From: an uncultured Bacteroidales bacterium
GTDB taxonomy: Bacteria > Bacteroidota > Bacteroidia > Bacteroidales > P3
Assembly: GCA_947176325.1 (NCBI GenBank)
Contig: CAMWQD010000010.1
Coordinates: forward strand, 1 to 13,683
Length of the DNA stretch: 13,683 nt
Direction: 5' to 3'
This document shows, in pieces, positions 1 through 7,058 of the stretch. The first letter of the stretch is position 1. Every line of letters starts with the position of its first letter. The notes below the pieces were generated by a model, which saw nothing but the letters and a program-made list of their open reading frames with translations, searched no databases and had not been told where the DNA came from. Made by a program: the position numbers and the translations under genes.

Positions 1-70
1 GAATATGAGAGCCCACAAAATTGTCATACCGCAGAAAACTTACCCACTCTCTTTCAACATCTTCCGCCAT
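1..70 (-). CDS. Possible 5' end of an unidentified minus-strand gene, cut by the left edge
   Basis: Read on the minus strand, an ATG at 70-68 opens a frame that stays open to the window edge, giving 23 residues beginning MAEDVEREWVSFLRYDNF. The stretch has a plausible mix of charged and hydrophobic residues. It is preceded by an A/T-rich leader, as is common for starts in this phylum, and an in-frame stop lies further upstream, so this ATG is the likely start. The piece is far too short to assign a family, and an open frame of this length can arise by chance. If real, it is transcribed divergently from the small membrane-protein pair at 267-593. No TAnnTTTG promoter box was found for it. Confidence 0.3.
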   Translation of the reverse strand, partial: MAEDVEREWVSFLRYDNFVGSHI

Positions 71-266
71 TCTTTTATAATAATAAAATACGCAACCAAC
101 AGACACACAACATCACAAAAAAGTTATTAACAAGATAAATAACTTATTCTTTGCAGTTTATCCAATTCCGTGTGCCTATTTCCATAATCTTCCACTTCGA
201 TAAAATCGGTTTTCTACGATATAAACATAACAACAAACAAAATTCAAAACAAGATTGTTTCGTATT
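71..266. other. AT-rich intergenic region
   Basis: About 200 bp of clearly AT-rich sequence with no convincing gene lies between the possible minus-strand start at 70 and the first small plus-strand gene. It contains the inverted repeat at 121-145 and a weak match (ATTCTTTG, 146-153) to the Bacteroidota -7 box, which lacks a proper -33 element at the right spacing. A promoter for the gene pair at 267-593 is expected here but cannot be placed with confidence. Confidence 0.5.
121..145. repeat. Perfect 8-bp inverted repeat, 9-nt spacer
   Basis: AAGTTATT (121-128) and AATAACTT (138-145) are exact reverse complements separated by 9 nt. The repeat sits upstream of the small plus-strand genes and just before the weak -7-like box at 146-153. 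It could be a dimeric repressor operator or a weak RNA hairpin. In DNA this AT-rich it may also be chance. No regulator is encoded nearby to support the operator reading. Confidence 0.4.
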
Positions 267-479
267 ATGAGACGGATTCAAGAAACCCTCTTTGAGCAAG
301 CGGGCAAGTTTACATTAGACCTTGCCAAGTTGGTTTTTGGAGGTATCATTATTGTTGGCATCATGCAAAGAGAGGACATTGCCAACTTAAAAAAATTGTA
401 TATCTTTGCTACACTTGCGGTGGTTGCATTAATCATCGCAGGATTTATGTTTTACTATTATTCTAAACGAAAGGAGTAA
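267..479 (+). CDS. Small two-helix membrane protein, DUF6722-like
   Basis: The protein has 70 residues from the ATG at 267. A TTG at 255 would add four residues, but ATG is preferred. A short amphipathic, charged N-terminus (MRRIQETLFEQAGKF) is followed by two hydrophobic stretches: about residues 18-34 (LDLAKLVFGGIIIVGIM) and about 47-66 (FATLAVVALIIAGFMFYYYS), with a basic tail (KRKE). This predicts a two-pass inner-membrane protein. From memory it resembles the short Bacteroidales proteins annotated as DUF6722; the function is unknown. The final codons (AAG GAG) form the Shine-Dalgarno site of the next gene, so the two are translationally coupled. Composition is visibly more AT-rich than in genes right of 762. 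Confidence 0.7.
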   Translation: MRRIQETLFEQAGKFTLDLAKLVFGGIIIVGIMQREDIANLKKLYIFATLAVVALIIAGFMFYYYSKRKE

Positions 480-482
480 CAA

Positions 483-593
483 ATGGGCGCTTTAGAGATA
501 TTTTTTGCCGGGTGTTGTGCTGTATGTTTGGTTGCGATTGTTGGCCTTTTGATATATGGACACAATAGTCATAAACGGCAAGTAGAAAACTAA
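483..593 (+). CDS. 36-residue single-pass membrane peptide
   Basis: This tiny gene encodes MGALEIFFAGCCAVCLVAIV followed by GLLIYGHNSHKRQVEN. It has one hydrophobic segment (about residues 4-25) containing three cysteines (CC, C) and a polar, basic tail, as expected of a single-pass membrane miniprotein with its C-terminus in the cytoplasm. The start is well supported: AAGGAG at 471-476 lies 6 nt before the ATG, an unusually good ribosome-binding site for this phylum, and the gene begins 3 nt after the upstream stop. Linkage to the two-helix protein suggests the two act together, perhaps as a complex, but no function is known to me. Terminator-like hairpins follow directly. Confidence 0.65.
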   Translation: MGALEIFFAGCCAVCLVAIVGLLIYGHNSHKRQVEN

Positions 594-595
594 AG

Positions 596-638
596 CCTCA
601 TATTTGAGGTAGATTGAGATTTCAAATGGTGAGGTTTT
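596..638 (+). terminator. Candidate terminator/hairpin just after the small gene pair
   Basis: CCTCA (596-600) plus ATTTGA (602-607) can pair with TCAAAT (622-627) plus TGAGG (630-634), leaving a small internal mismatch, and TTTT follows (635-638). The first arm can alternatively fold into a short local hairpin, CCTCA with TGAGG at 605-609. It begins three bases after the stop codon at 593. The stem is weaker than that of the next hairpin, so it may be an auxiliary terminator. Confidence 0.4.
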
Positions 639-647
639 AAGGTTGGA

Positions 648-687
648 AAGCCCCGCTTCCTATCAGGAACGCGGGGCTTCGCTTTTT
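648..687 (+). terminator. Strong intrinsic terminator
   Basis: AAGCCCCGC (648-656) pairs perfectly with GCGGGGCTT (671-679). TTCC (657-660) pairs with GGAA (666-669) inside it, with one bulged C at 670. A run of T follows (683-687). The GC-rich stem, small loop and T tract are classic for Rho-independent termination of the 267-593 unit, and they separate it from the ridA promoter starting at 695. Confidence 0.78.
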
Positions 688-694
688 AATGCAG

Positions 695-725
695 TTGGCT
701 CTGCACTCAACTTTTCGTATCTTTG
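695..725 (+). promoter_or_regulatory. Bacteroidota-type promoter for ridA
   Basis: TATCTTTG (718-725) is an exact match to the TAnnTTTG -7 element of the Bacteroidota primary sigma factor. TTGG (695-698) gives a -33 element with a 19-nt spacer, the preferred spacing. Transcription would start near 731-733, leaving a short leader of about 30 nt before the ridA ATG at 762. It lies just downstream of the terminator at 648-687. Confidence 0.78.
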
Positions 726-761
726 ACGGCTTTTGAAATTATAAAATCCAAATTATAAGTT

Positions 762-1136
762 ATGAAAAGAGTTATCGCCACGGTCAACGCACCTAAAGCT
801 ATCGGCCCCTACAGCCAGGCTATCGAAGCCGGCAATCTGATTTTTGTATCGGGACAGCTTCCCGTCGACCCCGCTACGGGCAAGGTAGCCGACGACATCA
901 CCTCGCAGACCGAACAATCGCTTAAAAATGTAAAGGCCATTCTTGAAGAAGCCGGCTACACCCTCGACAATGTGGTGAAATGCACCTGCTACCTCAGCTC
1001 GATGGACGATTTCAAGGCGATGAACGAGGTTTACGCCCGCTACTTCACCAAGGACTTCCCCGCCCGCGCCGCCTTTGCCGTTCAGAAACTCCCTATGGGC
1101 GTTTTAGTTGAAATCGAAGCTATCGCGGCGAAATAA
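762..1136 (+). CDS. ridA: RidA family 2-iminobutanoate/2-iminopropanoate deaminase
   Basis: The protein has 124 residues, normal for the YjgF/YER057c/UK114 family. RidA hydrolyses reactive enamine/imine intermediates released by PLP enzymes such as threonine dehydratase, protecting other PLP enzymes in the cytosol; it acts as a homotrimer. Diagnostic sequence includes NAPKAIGPYSQA (9-20, with Tyr17), FVSGQLP (Ser30), the substrate-carboxylate-binding Arg102 in PARAAF, and Glu117 in the C-terminal VEIEAIA. The Arg-Glu spacing of 15 matches Arg105/Glu120 of the E. coli enzyme, so it should be active. No Shine-Dalgarno site is visible, which is normal for the phylum. A near-consensus promoter lies upstream (695-725), and the stop is followed after 2 nt by the next start, indicating an operon. 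Confidence 0.96.
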   Translation: MKRVIATVNAPKAIGPYSQAIEAGNLIFVSGQLPVDPATGKVADDITSQTEQSLKNVKAILEEAGYTLDNVVKCTCYLSSMDDFKAMNEVYARYFTKDFPARAAFAVQKLPMGVLVEIEAIAAK

Positions 1137-1138
1137 GC

Positions 1139-2725
1139 ATGATCGAACGCAACACTCCCGAATCGGCTCTGAATGAAAGGCAGGGCGTGGACAAACTGCC
1201 CACGGTAAATCCCTATATCTCCACCCTACCCGCTCGCAAGGCGCAGAGGCCCATGAGCACGGAGGAGTATGTGAAAGGAATCCGCGAAGGAAACCGCACG
1301 ATACTGAGCCGTGCCATTACGCTTATCGAGAGTACATTACCCGAGCACCAGAGGCAGGCACAGGAGATTATCGAACAATGCCTGCCCTACTCGGGAAATT
1401 CATTCCGTTTGGGTATCACCGGTGTGCCGGGTGCAGGAAAAAGCACCTTCATCAATACGTTGGGCCTGCACTTGGCACGCACGGGTAAGAAGCTGGCTGT
1501 ATTGGCCATAGACCCCAGCAGCGAGCGTACCAAAGGCAGTATTTTGGGCGACAAGACCCGCATGGACGAACTTGCGTGTCAGGAAAACGTCTTTATCCGT
1601 CCTTCCCCCTCGGCCGGTTCGTTGGGCGGGGTGGCCCGCAAGACCCGCGAGTCGGTGATTTTGTGCGAAGCGGCGGGATTTACCCATATCATTATCGAAA
1701 CCGTGGGGGTGGGCCAATCGGAAACCGAGGCCTACAATATGGTCGATTATTTCCTGCTCCTGCAGTTGGCCAACTTGGGCGACGAACTGCAAGGCATCAA
1801 GCGGGGCATCATGGAAATGGCCGACGGTATCGCCATCAACAAGGCCGAGGGCGATTTCCGTCCCAAGGCACTTTTGGCGCAGACCCAACTGCGCAACGCC
1901 CTTCAATTGTTTCCTCCCACCGCATCGGGCTGGAAGCCCTCCGTGGAAATCTGTTCGGCCAAAATCAACGAAGGTGTGACCGAGGTTTGGAGCGTGATTG
2001 AAGAGTTTGAACGGTTCTGCAAGCAGAACGGCAGTTTTGAACGCCGTCGTCGCGAACAGCTCAAGAAAGTATTGCAGAATTCATTACAAGAAAACATCTT
2101 GGCGCATTTTTTTGCGCAACCCGATACGGAGAAGAATTTGGAGGAGGCCAGGGAACAGGTTTACAATTATAAGGTGAATCCCTACACGGCCGCTCAAAAA
2201 TTGGCGGAAACGTATTTCGGTGTGTTGGAAAAGGTGACGGCAAGCCCGGTGACGCCTCCTGCGCCGCAACCCGCCGCTCCGAAACCTGCCCCGAAGCCCG
2301 TCCGCGCGGACATACCGCACTTCGAACACGCCTTGGCCGTAGACGCGGCCTGCGCCGGCAATCCCGGAAAAATGGAATATCAAGGTGTGCAGGTAAACAA
2401 CGGCAAAGTGATTTTTCACGCCGGCCCCTTTCCCGATGCCACCAACAACATAGGCGAGTTTTTGGCGATTGTGCACGCCCTGAGCTTCCTCAACAAACAC
2501 GGCCTCACGCAGACGCCCGTCTATTCCGATTCGGTAACGGGAATGGCTTGGGTGAGAAAGAAGAAGGCGAACACCAAGATAGCCCCTTCCGCCCGCAACC
2601 GCGAGCTGCTCGACATGGTGGCCCGCGCCGAAAACTGGTTGCAGACAAACCGCTATCAAAACCCTGTCTTGAAGTGGCAGACGGAAAAGTGGGGGGAGAT
2701 TCCGGCGGACTTCGGCCGGAAATAG
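1139..2725 (+). CDS. meaB: MeaB/ArgK-type GTPase fused to a C-terminal RNase HI-like domain
   Basis: This 528-residue protein is much longer than ordinary MeaB (about 330-370). Residues about 40-365 are a G3E P-loop GTPase: Walker A GVPGAGKS (95-102), DPSS (125-128), ETVGVGQSE (187-195), and NKAE (234-237) where NKxD is usual. MeaB-type GTPases load and protect B12-dependent methylmalonyl-CoA mutase. A Pro/Ala-rich linker (about 368-390) leads to an RNase H fold (about 395-528): VDAACAGNPG, NNIGEFLA, YSDS and IPADFGRK. These supply four candidate metal-binding acids (Asp402, Glu440, Asp464, Asp524), so the nuclease looks intact; it would cleave RNA in RNA-DNA hybrids. The linker has no Met that could start a separate RNase H; the first one, Met412, falls after the first catalytic Asp. 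It starts 2 nt after ridA. No mutase subunit is in the window. The MeaB identity is firm; the joint function is unknown. Confidence 0.93.
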   Translation: MIERNTPESALNERQGVDKLPTVNPYISTLPARKAQRPMSTEEYVKGIREGNRTILSRAITLIESTLPEHQRQAQEIIEQCLPYSGNSFRLGITGVPGAGKSTFINTLGLHLARTGKKLAVLAIDPSSERTKGSILGDKTRMDELACQENVFIRPSPSAGSLGGVARKTRESVILCEAAGFTHIIIETVGVGQSETEAYNMVDYFLLLQLANLGDELQGIKRGIMEMADGIAINKAEGDFRPKALLAQTQLRNALQLFPPTASGWKPSVEICSAKINEGVTEVWSVIEEFERFCKQNGSFERRRREQLKKVLQNSLQENILAHFFAQPDTEKNLEEAREQVYNYKVNPYTAAQKLAETYFGVLEKVTASPVTPPAPQPAAPKPAPKPVRADIPHFEHALAVDAACAGNPGKMEYQGVQVNNGKVIFHAGPFPDATNNIGEFLAIVHALSFLNKHGLTQTPVYSDSVTGMAWVRKKKANTKIAPSARNRELLDMVARAENWLQTNRYQNPVLKWQTEKWGEIPADFGRK

Positions 2726-2786
2726 GCAGGACATAAACGCGGAAAGCCCCACAAGTTTAATTAATATAAAAATAACCGATAATACA

Positions 2787-5700
2787 ATGTCAACGTATCA
2801 GCAAAACGAGTATCTTTTTGAGGTGAGCTGGGAAGTCTGCAACAAGGTAGGAGGCATCTATACCGTGGTGAGCACCAAAGTTCCCTCCATGCAGAACCGC
2901 TTCGGCGAACACTATTTCGCCGTGGGCCCCGATGTATGGAAAGACAAGGCCAACCGCGATTTTATCGAAGACCGCGACCTGTATGCCGACTGGCGCAAAT
3001 ATGCCGAAAGCCAAGGCCTATTTTTCCGCATCGGCCGCTGGAACACCGCCGGAAGCCCCATTGCCGTAATGGTCGACTACCGCTCGCTTATCTCGCGCAA
3101 AGACGATCTTTTGGGAGCGGCCTGGCGCGACTATAACCTCGACTCGCTTTCGGGACAATGGGACTATATAGAACCTTTCCTCTTCGGCTACGCGGCCGGA
3201 CGGCTCATTCAGACCTTCTACGAATATCATGTTTTCCCCCAAGAAAAGGTATACGCCCACTTCCACGAATGGATGACCGGCGCCGGCCTCCTCTTTCTGA
3301 AGAAGAACCAGCCGCAGGTGGCCACCCTCTTCACCACCCACGCCACCGTTCTGGGACGTTGTCTGGCCGGCAACGGAATGCCCCTCTACGGCGATCTGGA
3401 CAAACTCGACCCCGAAGAACTCTCCGCCCGCTTCGGCGTGCGCGCCAAATACTCGCTCGAGAAACTCTCGGCACAACACGCCGACTGCTTCACGGCCGTG
3501 AGCGAAATCACCAACCGCGAATGCCGCGCCTTTCTCGGAAAGAACATCGACGTCCTCACGCCCAACGGCTTCGACGATGCCTTTGTTCCCTCCATGGAGG
3601 ATTTTGCCGGGAAACGCAAGCAGGCCCGCGAGAAACTGCGCGAAGTCACTTCCAAACTTATAGGGGAAGAGGTGGACGACAACACGGTCTTCCTGATTAA
3701 CAGCGGCCGTTATGAATTCAAGAACAAGGGTATAGACCTGTTTATCGACACACTCGCCGCCCTCAACAAAACCCTGCCCGACGGCAAGAAAGCGGTGGCC
3801 TACCTCACCGTTCCCGCCGGCCACGGCCCCGCCCGTCAGAACCTTTCCGAGCGCGAACCCGAGCGCGAATTCGAACAGAGATTCTGCACGCACTATCTCG
3901 ACGATCCTTTCTCCGACCCCATTCTCAACCGCCTCAAGATAAGCGGCCTCAACAACGCCCCCGAAGACAAGGTGAAGGTGGTGTTCGTGCCCTGCTACTT
4001 AGACGGCGAGGACGGCGTTTTCAACCTTGCCTACTACGACCTCCTCATCGGTTTCGACATGTCGGTGTTCCCCTCCTACTACGAGCCGTGGGGCTACACG
4101 CCTATGGAAAGCATCGCTTTCTGCATCCCGTCGGTCACCACTTCGCTGGCAGGCTTCGGACGTTGGGTGAAAGATCATCACCCCGCCCAAAGAAGCGTGA
4201 AAGTGATTGAACGCGACGATTATAATTCTTCGGAAGCGGTATTGGAAATGGAAGCGGCCCTGCGCGGTTTCATCCTGCTTTCCGACAAGGAAAAGGAAGA
4301 ATACCGTGCCGACGCCTACGGTCTCTCGCGCCACTTCCTGTGGTCGCATTTGGGCGAACACTACGGAAAGGCCTACGAAAAGGCCGCCGCCAAGTGGGAA
4401 ACCGAGCCGTCGTTGTTGAACAAACCGCTGCCGACCAGCAAAGACAAAATCGAATACGAAACCTCTTCGCAACCCCAATGGCACAAGTGCATGATCGAAT
4501 ACCGGCTTCCGAAAAAGCTGGAAAGACTGCGCGAACTGAGCAACAACCTGTGGTGGTGCTGGGACAATCAGGCGCAGGACATGTGGGCGTATATCGAACC
4601 CGAACTGTGGGTGGAATGCGGCCACAATCCCTTGGCCTTGCTCCGTCTGTTGAGCGCGGCCCGTCTGCAGGAATTGCAGGATGATGCCGTATTCAACAAG
4701 CTTTTGGACGAGGTTTACGCCCGCTTCACCGCCTATATCGACGAGGGCAAGAACCGGAAATCGCCCAAGGTGGCCTACTTCTGCATGGAATATGGCTTGC
4801 ACGAAAGTCTCAAGATTTATTCGGGCGGCTTGGGTATCTTGGCGGGCGACTATCTGAAGGAAGCCAGCGACGCCAATGTGGATATGCTCGGCGTGGGGCT
4901 GCTCTACCGCTACGGTTATTTCGAACAGAAGATAGACGAAAACGGCTGTCAGAACGCCCGCTACGTGCCGCAAAGCTTCTCCAAGCTTCCCATTGTGCCT
5001 GTCCGCGACGAAAACGGAATGTGGCGCACGGTGTCGGTATCGTTGCCCGGACGCGACCTTCTGGCCAAAATCTGGCGGTGCGACGTAGGACGCATTCCCC
5101 TCTATCTTTTGGATACCGATATTGATGAAAACATAGAAGCCGACCGTTGCGTCACCCACCAGCTCTACGGTGGGGATTGGGAAAACCGCTTCAAGCAGGA
5201 AATGCTCTTGGGTATCGGCGGCATCCGTATGCTCCGCCAAATGGACATCCACCCCGATGTATATCACTGCAACGAAGGACACGGCGCCTTCACGCTTCTG
5301 GAACGTCTGCGCCACTATGTGAACAACGGCCTGGAATTCTGGCAGGCCCGCGAACTGGTGCGCAATTCCTCGCTCTTCACCACGCATACGCCCGTTCCCG
5401 CCGGACATGACGCCTTCGACGAAGACATCGTGCGTACCTATCTGAACGCCTGGGCCGACCGTCTCAGAATCTCGTGGGAAGACTTCATGGCTTTGGGGCG
5501 TATCGACAAGCATCATATCCACGACAAATTCTCGATGAGCCATTTGGCGGTGAACCTTTCGAGTGCGGTGAACGGTGTGAGCCGTATCCACGGACGGGTG
5601 TCGCAGGAAATGTTCGCGCCGCTCTATCCGGGTTTCTACCCGCAGGAAGTGCCGGTGGGTTATGTAACCAACGGTGTGCATCTGGCCACGTGGGCGCACA

Positions 5701-7004
5701 AGGAATGGCAGGAACTTTTCGCCAAGTATTTCGGCGCCGGGTTCCAAAAAGATGTGTCGGACGCTTCGGCTTGGGAAGCCGTGCAGAAGATTCCCGCAAA
5801 GGAACTTTCGGATATCCGTCATCGTCGGCGCACGGAACTCATTGATTTTGTGAAGGAGCGCATTCAGAAAGAATGGCCCGAGAGAGGCGAGAGCCCGCAA
5901 AATCTCATCAAGGCCCTCCACAGTCTGCGTCCCGATGTGCTCACTATCGGTTTCGCCCGTCGTTTCGCCACCTATAAACGGGCGCATCTGCTCTTCAAGA
6001 ACCTCGCCCGTCTGAGCAAAATCGTCAACAACCCGCAGCACCCCGTGCAATTTATCTTTTCGGGCAAGGCGCACCCCGCCGACGGTGGCGGACAGGCGCT
6101 CATCCGTCAGATTATCGAGATTTCGCAACGCGAGGAGTTCTTGGGAAAGATTGTCTTCCTCGAAAACTACAATATCGACGTGGCCAAACACATGATTCAA
6201 GGCGTGGATGTTTGGATGAACACGCCCACCCGTCTCATGGAGGCTTCGGGCACCAGCGGCGAAAAAGTCCTGATGAACGGCGGTGTGAATTTCAGCGTGT
6301 TGGACGGCTGGTGGGCGGAAGGCTACCGCAAAGGCGCAGGTTGGGCGTTGCGCGAGGAACAGACCTACGCCAACCAAACCTACGAGGATGAATTGGATGC
6401 CGAAACCATCTACACCATGCTCGAACAGGAGATTGTGCCCGCCTTCTACGAGAACGGTCAGGCAGGAAGCAACGATACGTGGTTGCAGTTCGTGCGCAAC
6501 AGCTTCTCGCAGATTGCGCCGCACTACACGATGCGCCGTCAGCTGAAGGACTATTACGCACAGTATTACAACTCGTTGGCAGACACCTATAAAAAACTGC
6601 GCGCCAACAATCTGGCTCGCGTAACGGATATGACCCGCTGGATGATCCGCATGGCATCGGCATGGAACGTCATTCACGTAACCGATTACGACTGCCCCGA
6701 TTCCACCAACGCCCCCTTGCAAATGGGACAGGCGGGACACTTCGGCATCACCCTTCACCTTGCCGGGCTCAATCCCGATGAAATCGGCGTGGAAGTGGTG
6801 TTCGGACACAAGGAGAACGACCAAGTGAAGGAATTGATACGCACCGAAGACCTGAAGCTCGAGAAATTCGAGAACGGAAAGGCCACCTATGCGGCCGATT
6901 TGGTGCTCGACGGGGCGGGTGTGTTCGACTACGCCTTCCGTATGTATCCTAAAAACAGCGAGTTCCCCGAACAGAACAAGTTCAGGATGAATCGCTGGTT
7001 GTAA
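2787..7004 (+). CDS. Bifunctional GT3 glycogen synthase / GT35 alpha-glucan phosphorylase fusion
   Basis: The protein has 1405 residues. About 1-545 is a eukaryote-like GT3 glycogen synthase: VGGIYTVVSTK (21-31), FTTHATVLGR (182-191) and EPWGYTPME (433-441), with two glutamates spaced like the catalytic pair of yeast Gsy2. It would transfer glucose from a nucleotide sugar to the glycogen end. A short polar linker (about 545-565) precedes a short-type phosphorylase: DUF3417-like start (about 568-625, NNLWWCWD), GGLGILAGDYL (680-690), NEGHGAF (829-835), THTPVPAGHD (866-875), RRFATYKR (1058-1065), and EASGTSGEK with Lys1160 as the probable PLP lysine. About 1300-1405 is a beta-rich tail. This half would release glucose-1-phosphate from glycogen. 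Building and degrading activities thus share one cytosolic chain. The 61-bp upstream gap shows no promoter box, so it may be read from the ridA unit. No other glg gene is present. Confidence 0.94.
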   Translation: MSTYQQNEYLFEVSWEVCNKVGGIYTVVSTKVPSMQNRFGEHYFAVGPDVWKDKANRDFIEDRDLYADWRKYAESQGLFFRIGRWNTAGSPIAVMVDYRSLISRKDDLLGAAWRDYNLDSLSGQWDYIEPFLFGYAAGRLIQTFYEYHVFPQEKVYAHFHEWMTGAGLLFLKKNQPQVATLFTTHATVLGRCLAGNGMPLYGDLDKLDPEELSARFGVRAKYSLEKLSAQHADCFTAVSEITNRECRAFLGKNIDVLTPNGFDDAFVPSMEDFAGKRKQAREKLREVTSKLIGEEVDDNTVFLINSGRYEFKNKGIDLFIDTLAALNKTLPDGKKAVAYLTVPAGHGPARQNLSEREPEREFEQRFCTHYLDDPFSDPILNRLKISGLNNAPEDKVKVVFVPCYLDGEDGVFNLAYYDLLIGFDMSVFPSYYEPWGYTPMESIAFCIPSVTTSLAGFGRWVKDHHPAQRSVKVIERDDYNSSEAVLEMEAALRGFILLSDKEKEEYRADAYGLSRHFLWSHLGEHYGKAYEKAAAKWETEPSLLNKPLPTSKDKIEYETSSQPQWHKCMIEYRLPKKLERLRELSNNLWWCWDNQAQDMWAYIEPELWVECGHNPLALLRLLSAARLQELQDDAVFNKLLDEVYARFTAYIDEGKNRKSPKVAYFCMEYGLHESLKIYSGGLGILAGDYLKEASDANVDMLGVGLLYRYGYFEQKIDENGCQNARYVPQSFSKLPIVPVRDENGMWRTVSVSLPGRDLLAKIWRCDVGRIPLYLLDTDIDENIEADRCVTHQLYGGDWENRFKQEMLLGIGGIRMLRQMDIHPDVYHCNEGHGAFTLLERLRHYVNNGLEFWQARELVRNSSLFTTHTPVPAGHDAFDEDIVRTYLNAWADRLRISWEDFMALGRIDKHHIHDKFSMSHLAVNLSSAVNGVSRIHGRVSQEMFAPLYPGFYPQEVPVGYVTNGVHLATWAHKEWQELFAKYFGAGFQKDVSDASAWEAVQKIPAKELSDIRHRRRTELIDFVKERIQKEWPERGESPQNLIKALHSLRPDVLTIGFARRFATYKRAHLLFKNLARLSKIVNNPQHPVQFIFSGKAHPADGGGQALIRQIIEISQREEFLGKIVFLENYNIDVAKHMIQGVDVWMNTPTRLMEASGTSGEKVLMNGGVNFSVLDGWWAEGYRKGAGWALREEQTYANQTYEDELDAETIYTMLEQEIVPAFYENGQAGSNDTWLQFVRNSFSQIAPHYTMRRQLKDYYAQYYNSLADTYKKLRANNLARVTDMTRWMIRMASAWNVIHVTDYDCPDSTNAPLQMGQAGHFGITLHLAGLNPDEIGVEVVFGHKENDQVKELIRTEDLKLEKFENGKATYAADLVLDGAGVFDYAFRMYPKNSEFPEQNKFRMNRWL

Positions 7005-7025
7005 TGTTATTTTTCTTTAAATTTG
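6995..7025 (+). promoter_or_regulatory. Candidate promoter for the PUR-alpha-like / parAB unit
   Basis: TAAATTTG (7018-7025) is an exact TAnnTTTG -7 element in the 54-bp gap between the glycogen gene and the next start. The -33 element is weak: CTGG at 6995-6998 has the right 19-nt spacing, and TTG at 6999-7001 is a better base match but only 16 nt away. Transcription would begin near 7031-7033, giving a leader of roughly 27 nt. Confidence 0.55.
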
Positions 7026-7058
7026 CTTTCAGAAAACCCATAAAAAACTAAAACGACT

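Noticed and set aside
5..130. 41-codon plus-strand frame starting at the left edge
   Set aside because: It is low-complexity and AT-rich (runs of Ile and Thr), has no ribosome-binding site and overlaps the better-looking minus-strand start.
39..184. DnaA-box-like near matches (TTACCCACT at 39-47, TTATCCAAT at 158-166) suggesting a replication origin near parAB
   Set aside because: Each has two mismatches to the consensus, they form no ordered cluster, and the region is small with no dnaA or dnaN nearby; chance matches in AT-rich DNA.
2726..2786. Promoter or terminator between the MeaB fusion and the glycogen gene
   Set aside because: The 61-bp AT-rich gap contains no TAnnTTTG box and no convincing hairpin followed by a T run.
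3999..6824. Very long (941-codon) open frame on the minus strand inside the glycogen enzyme gene
   Set aside because: It is antisense to a well-supported gene with intact motifs over its whole length. Its product has no recognisable domain and the frame is explained by GC-rich codon bias.
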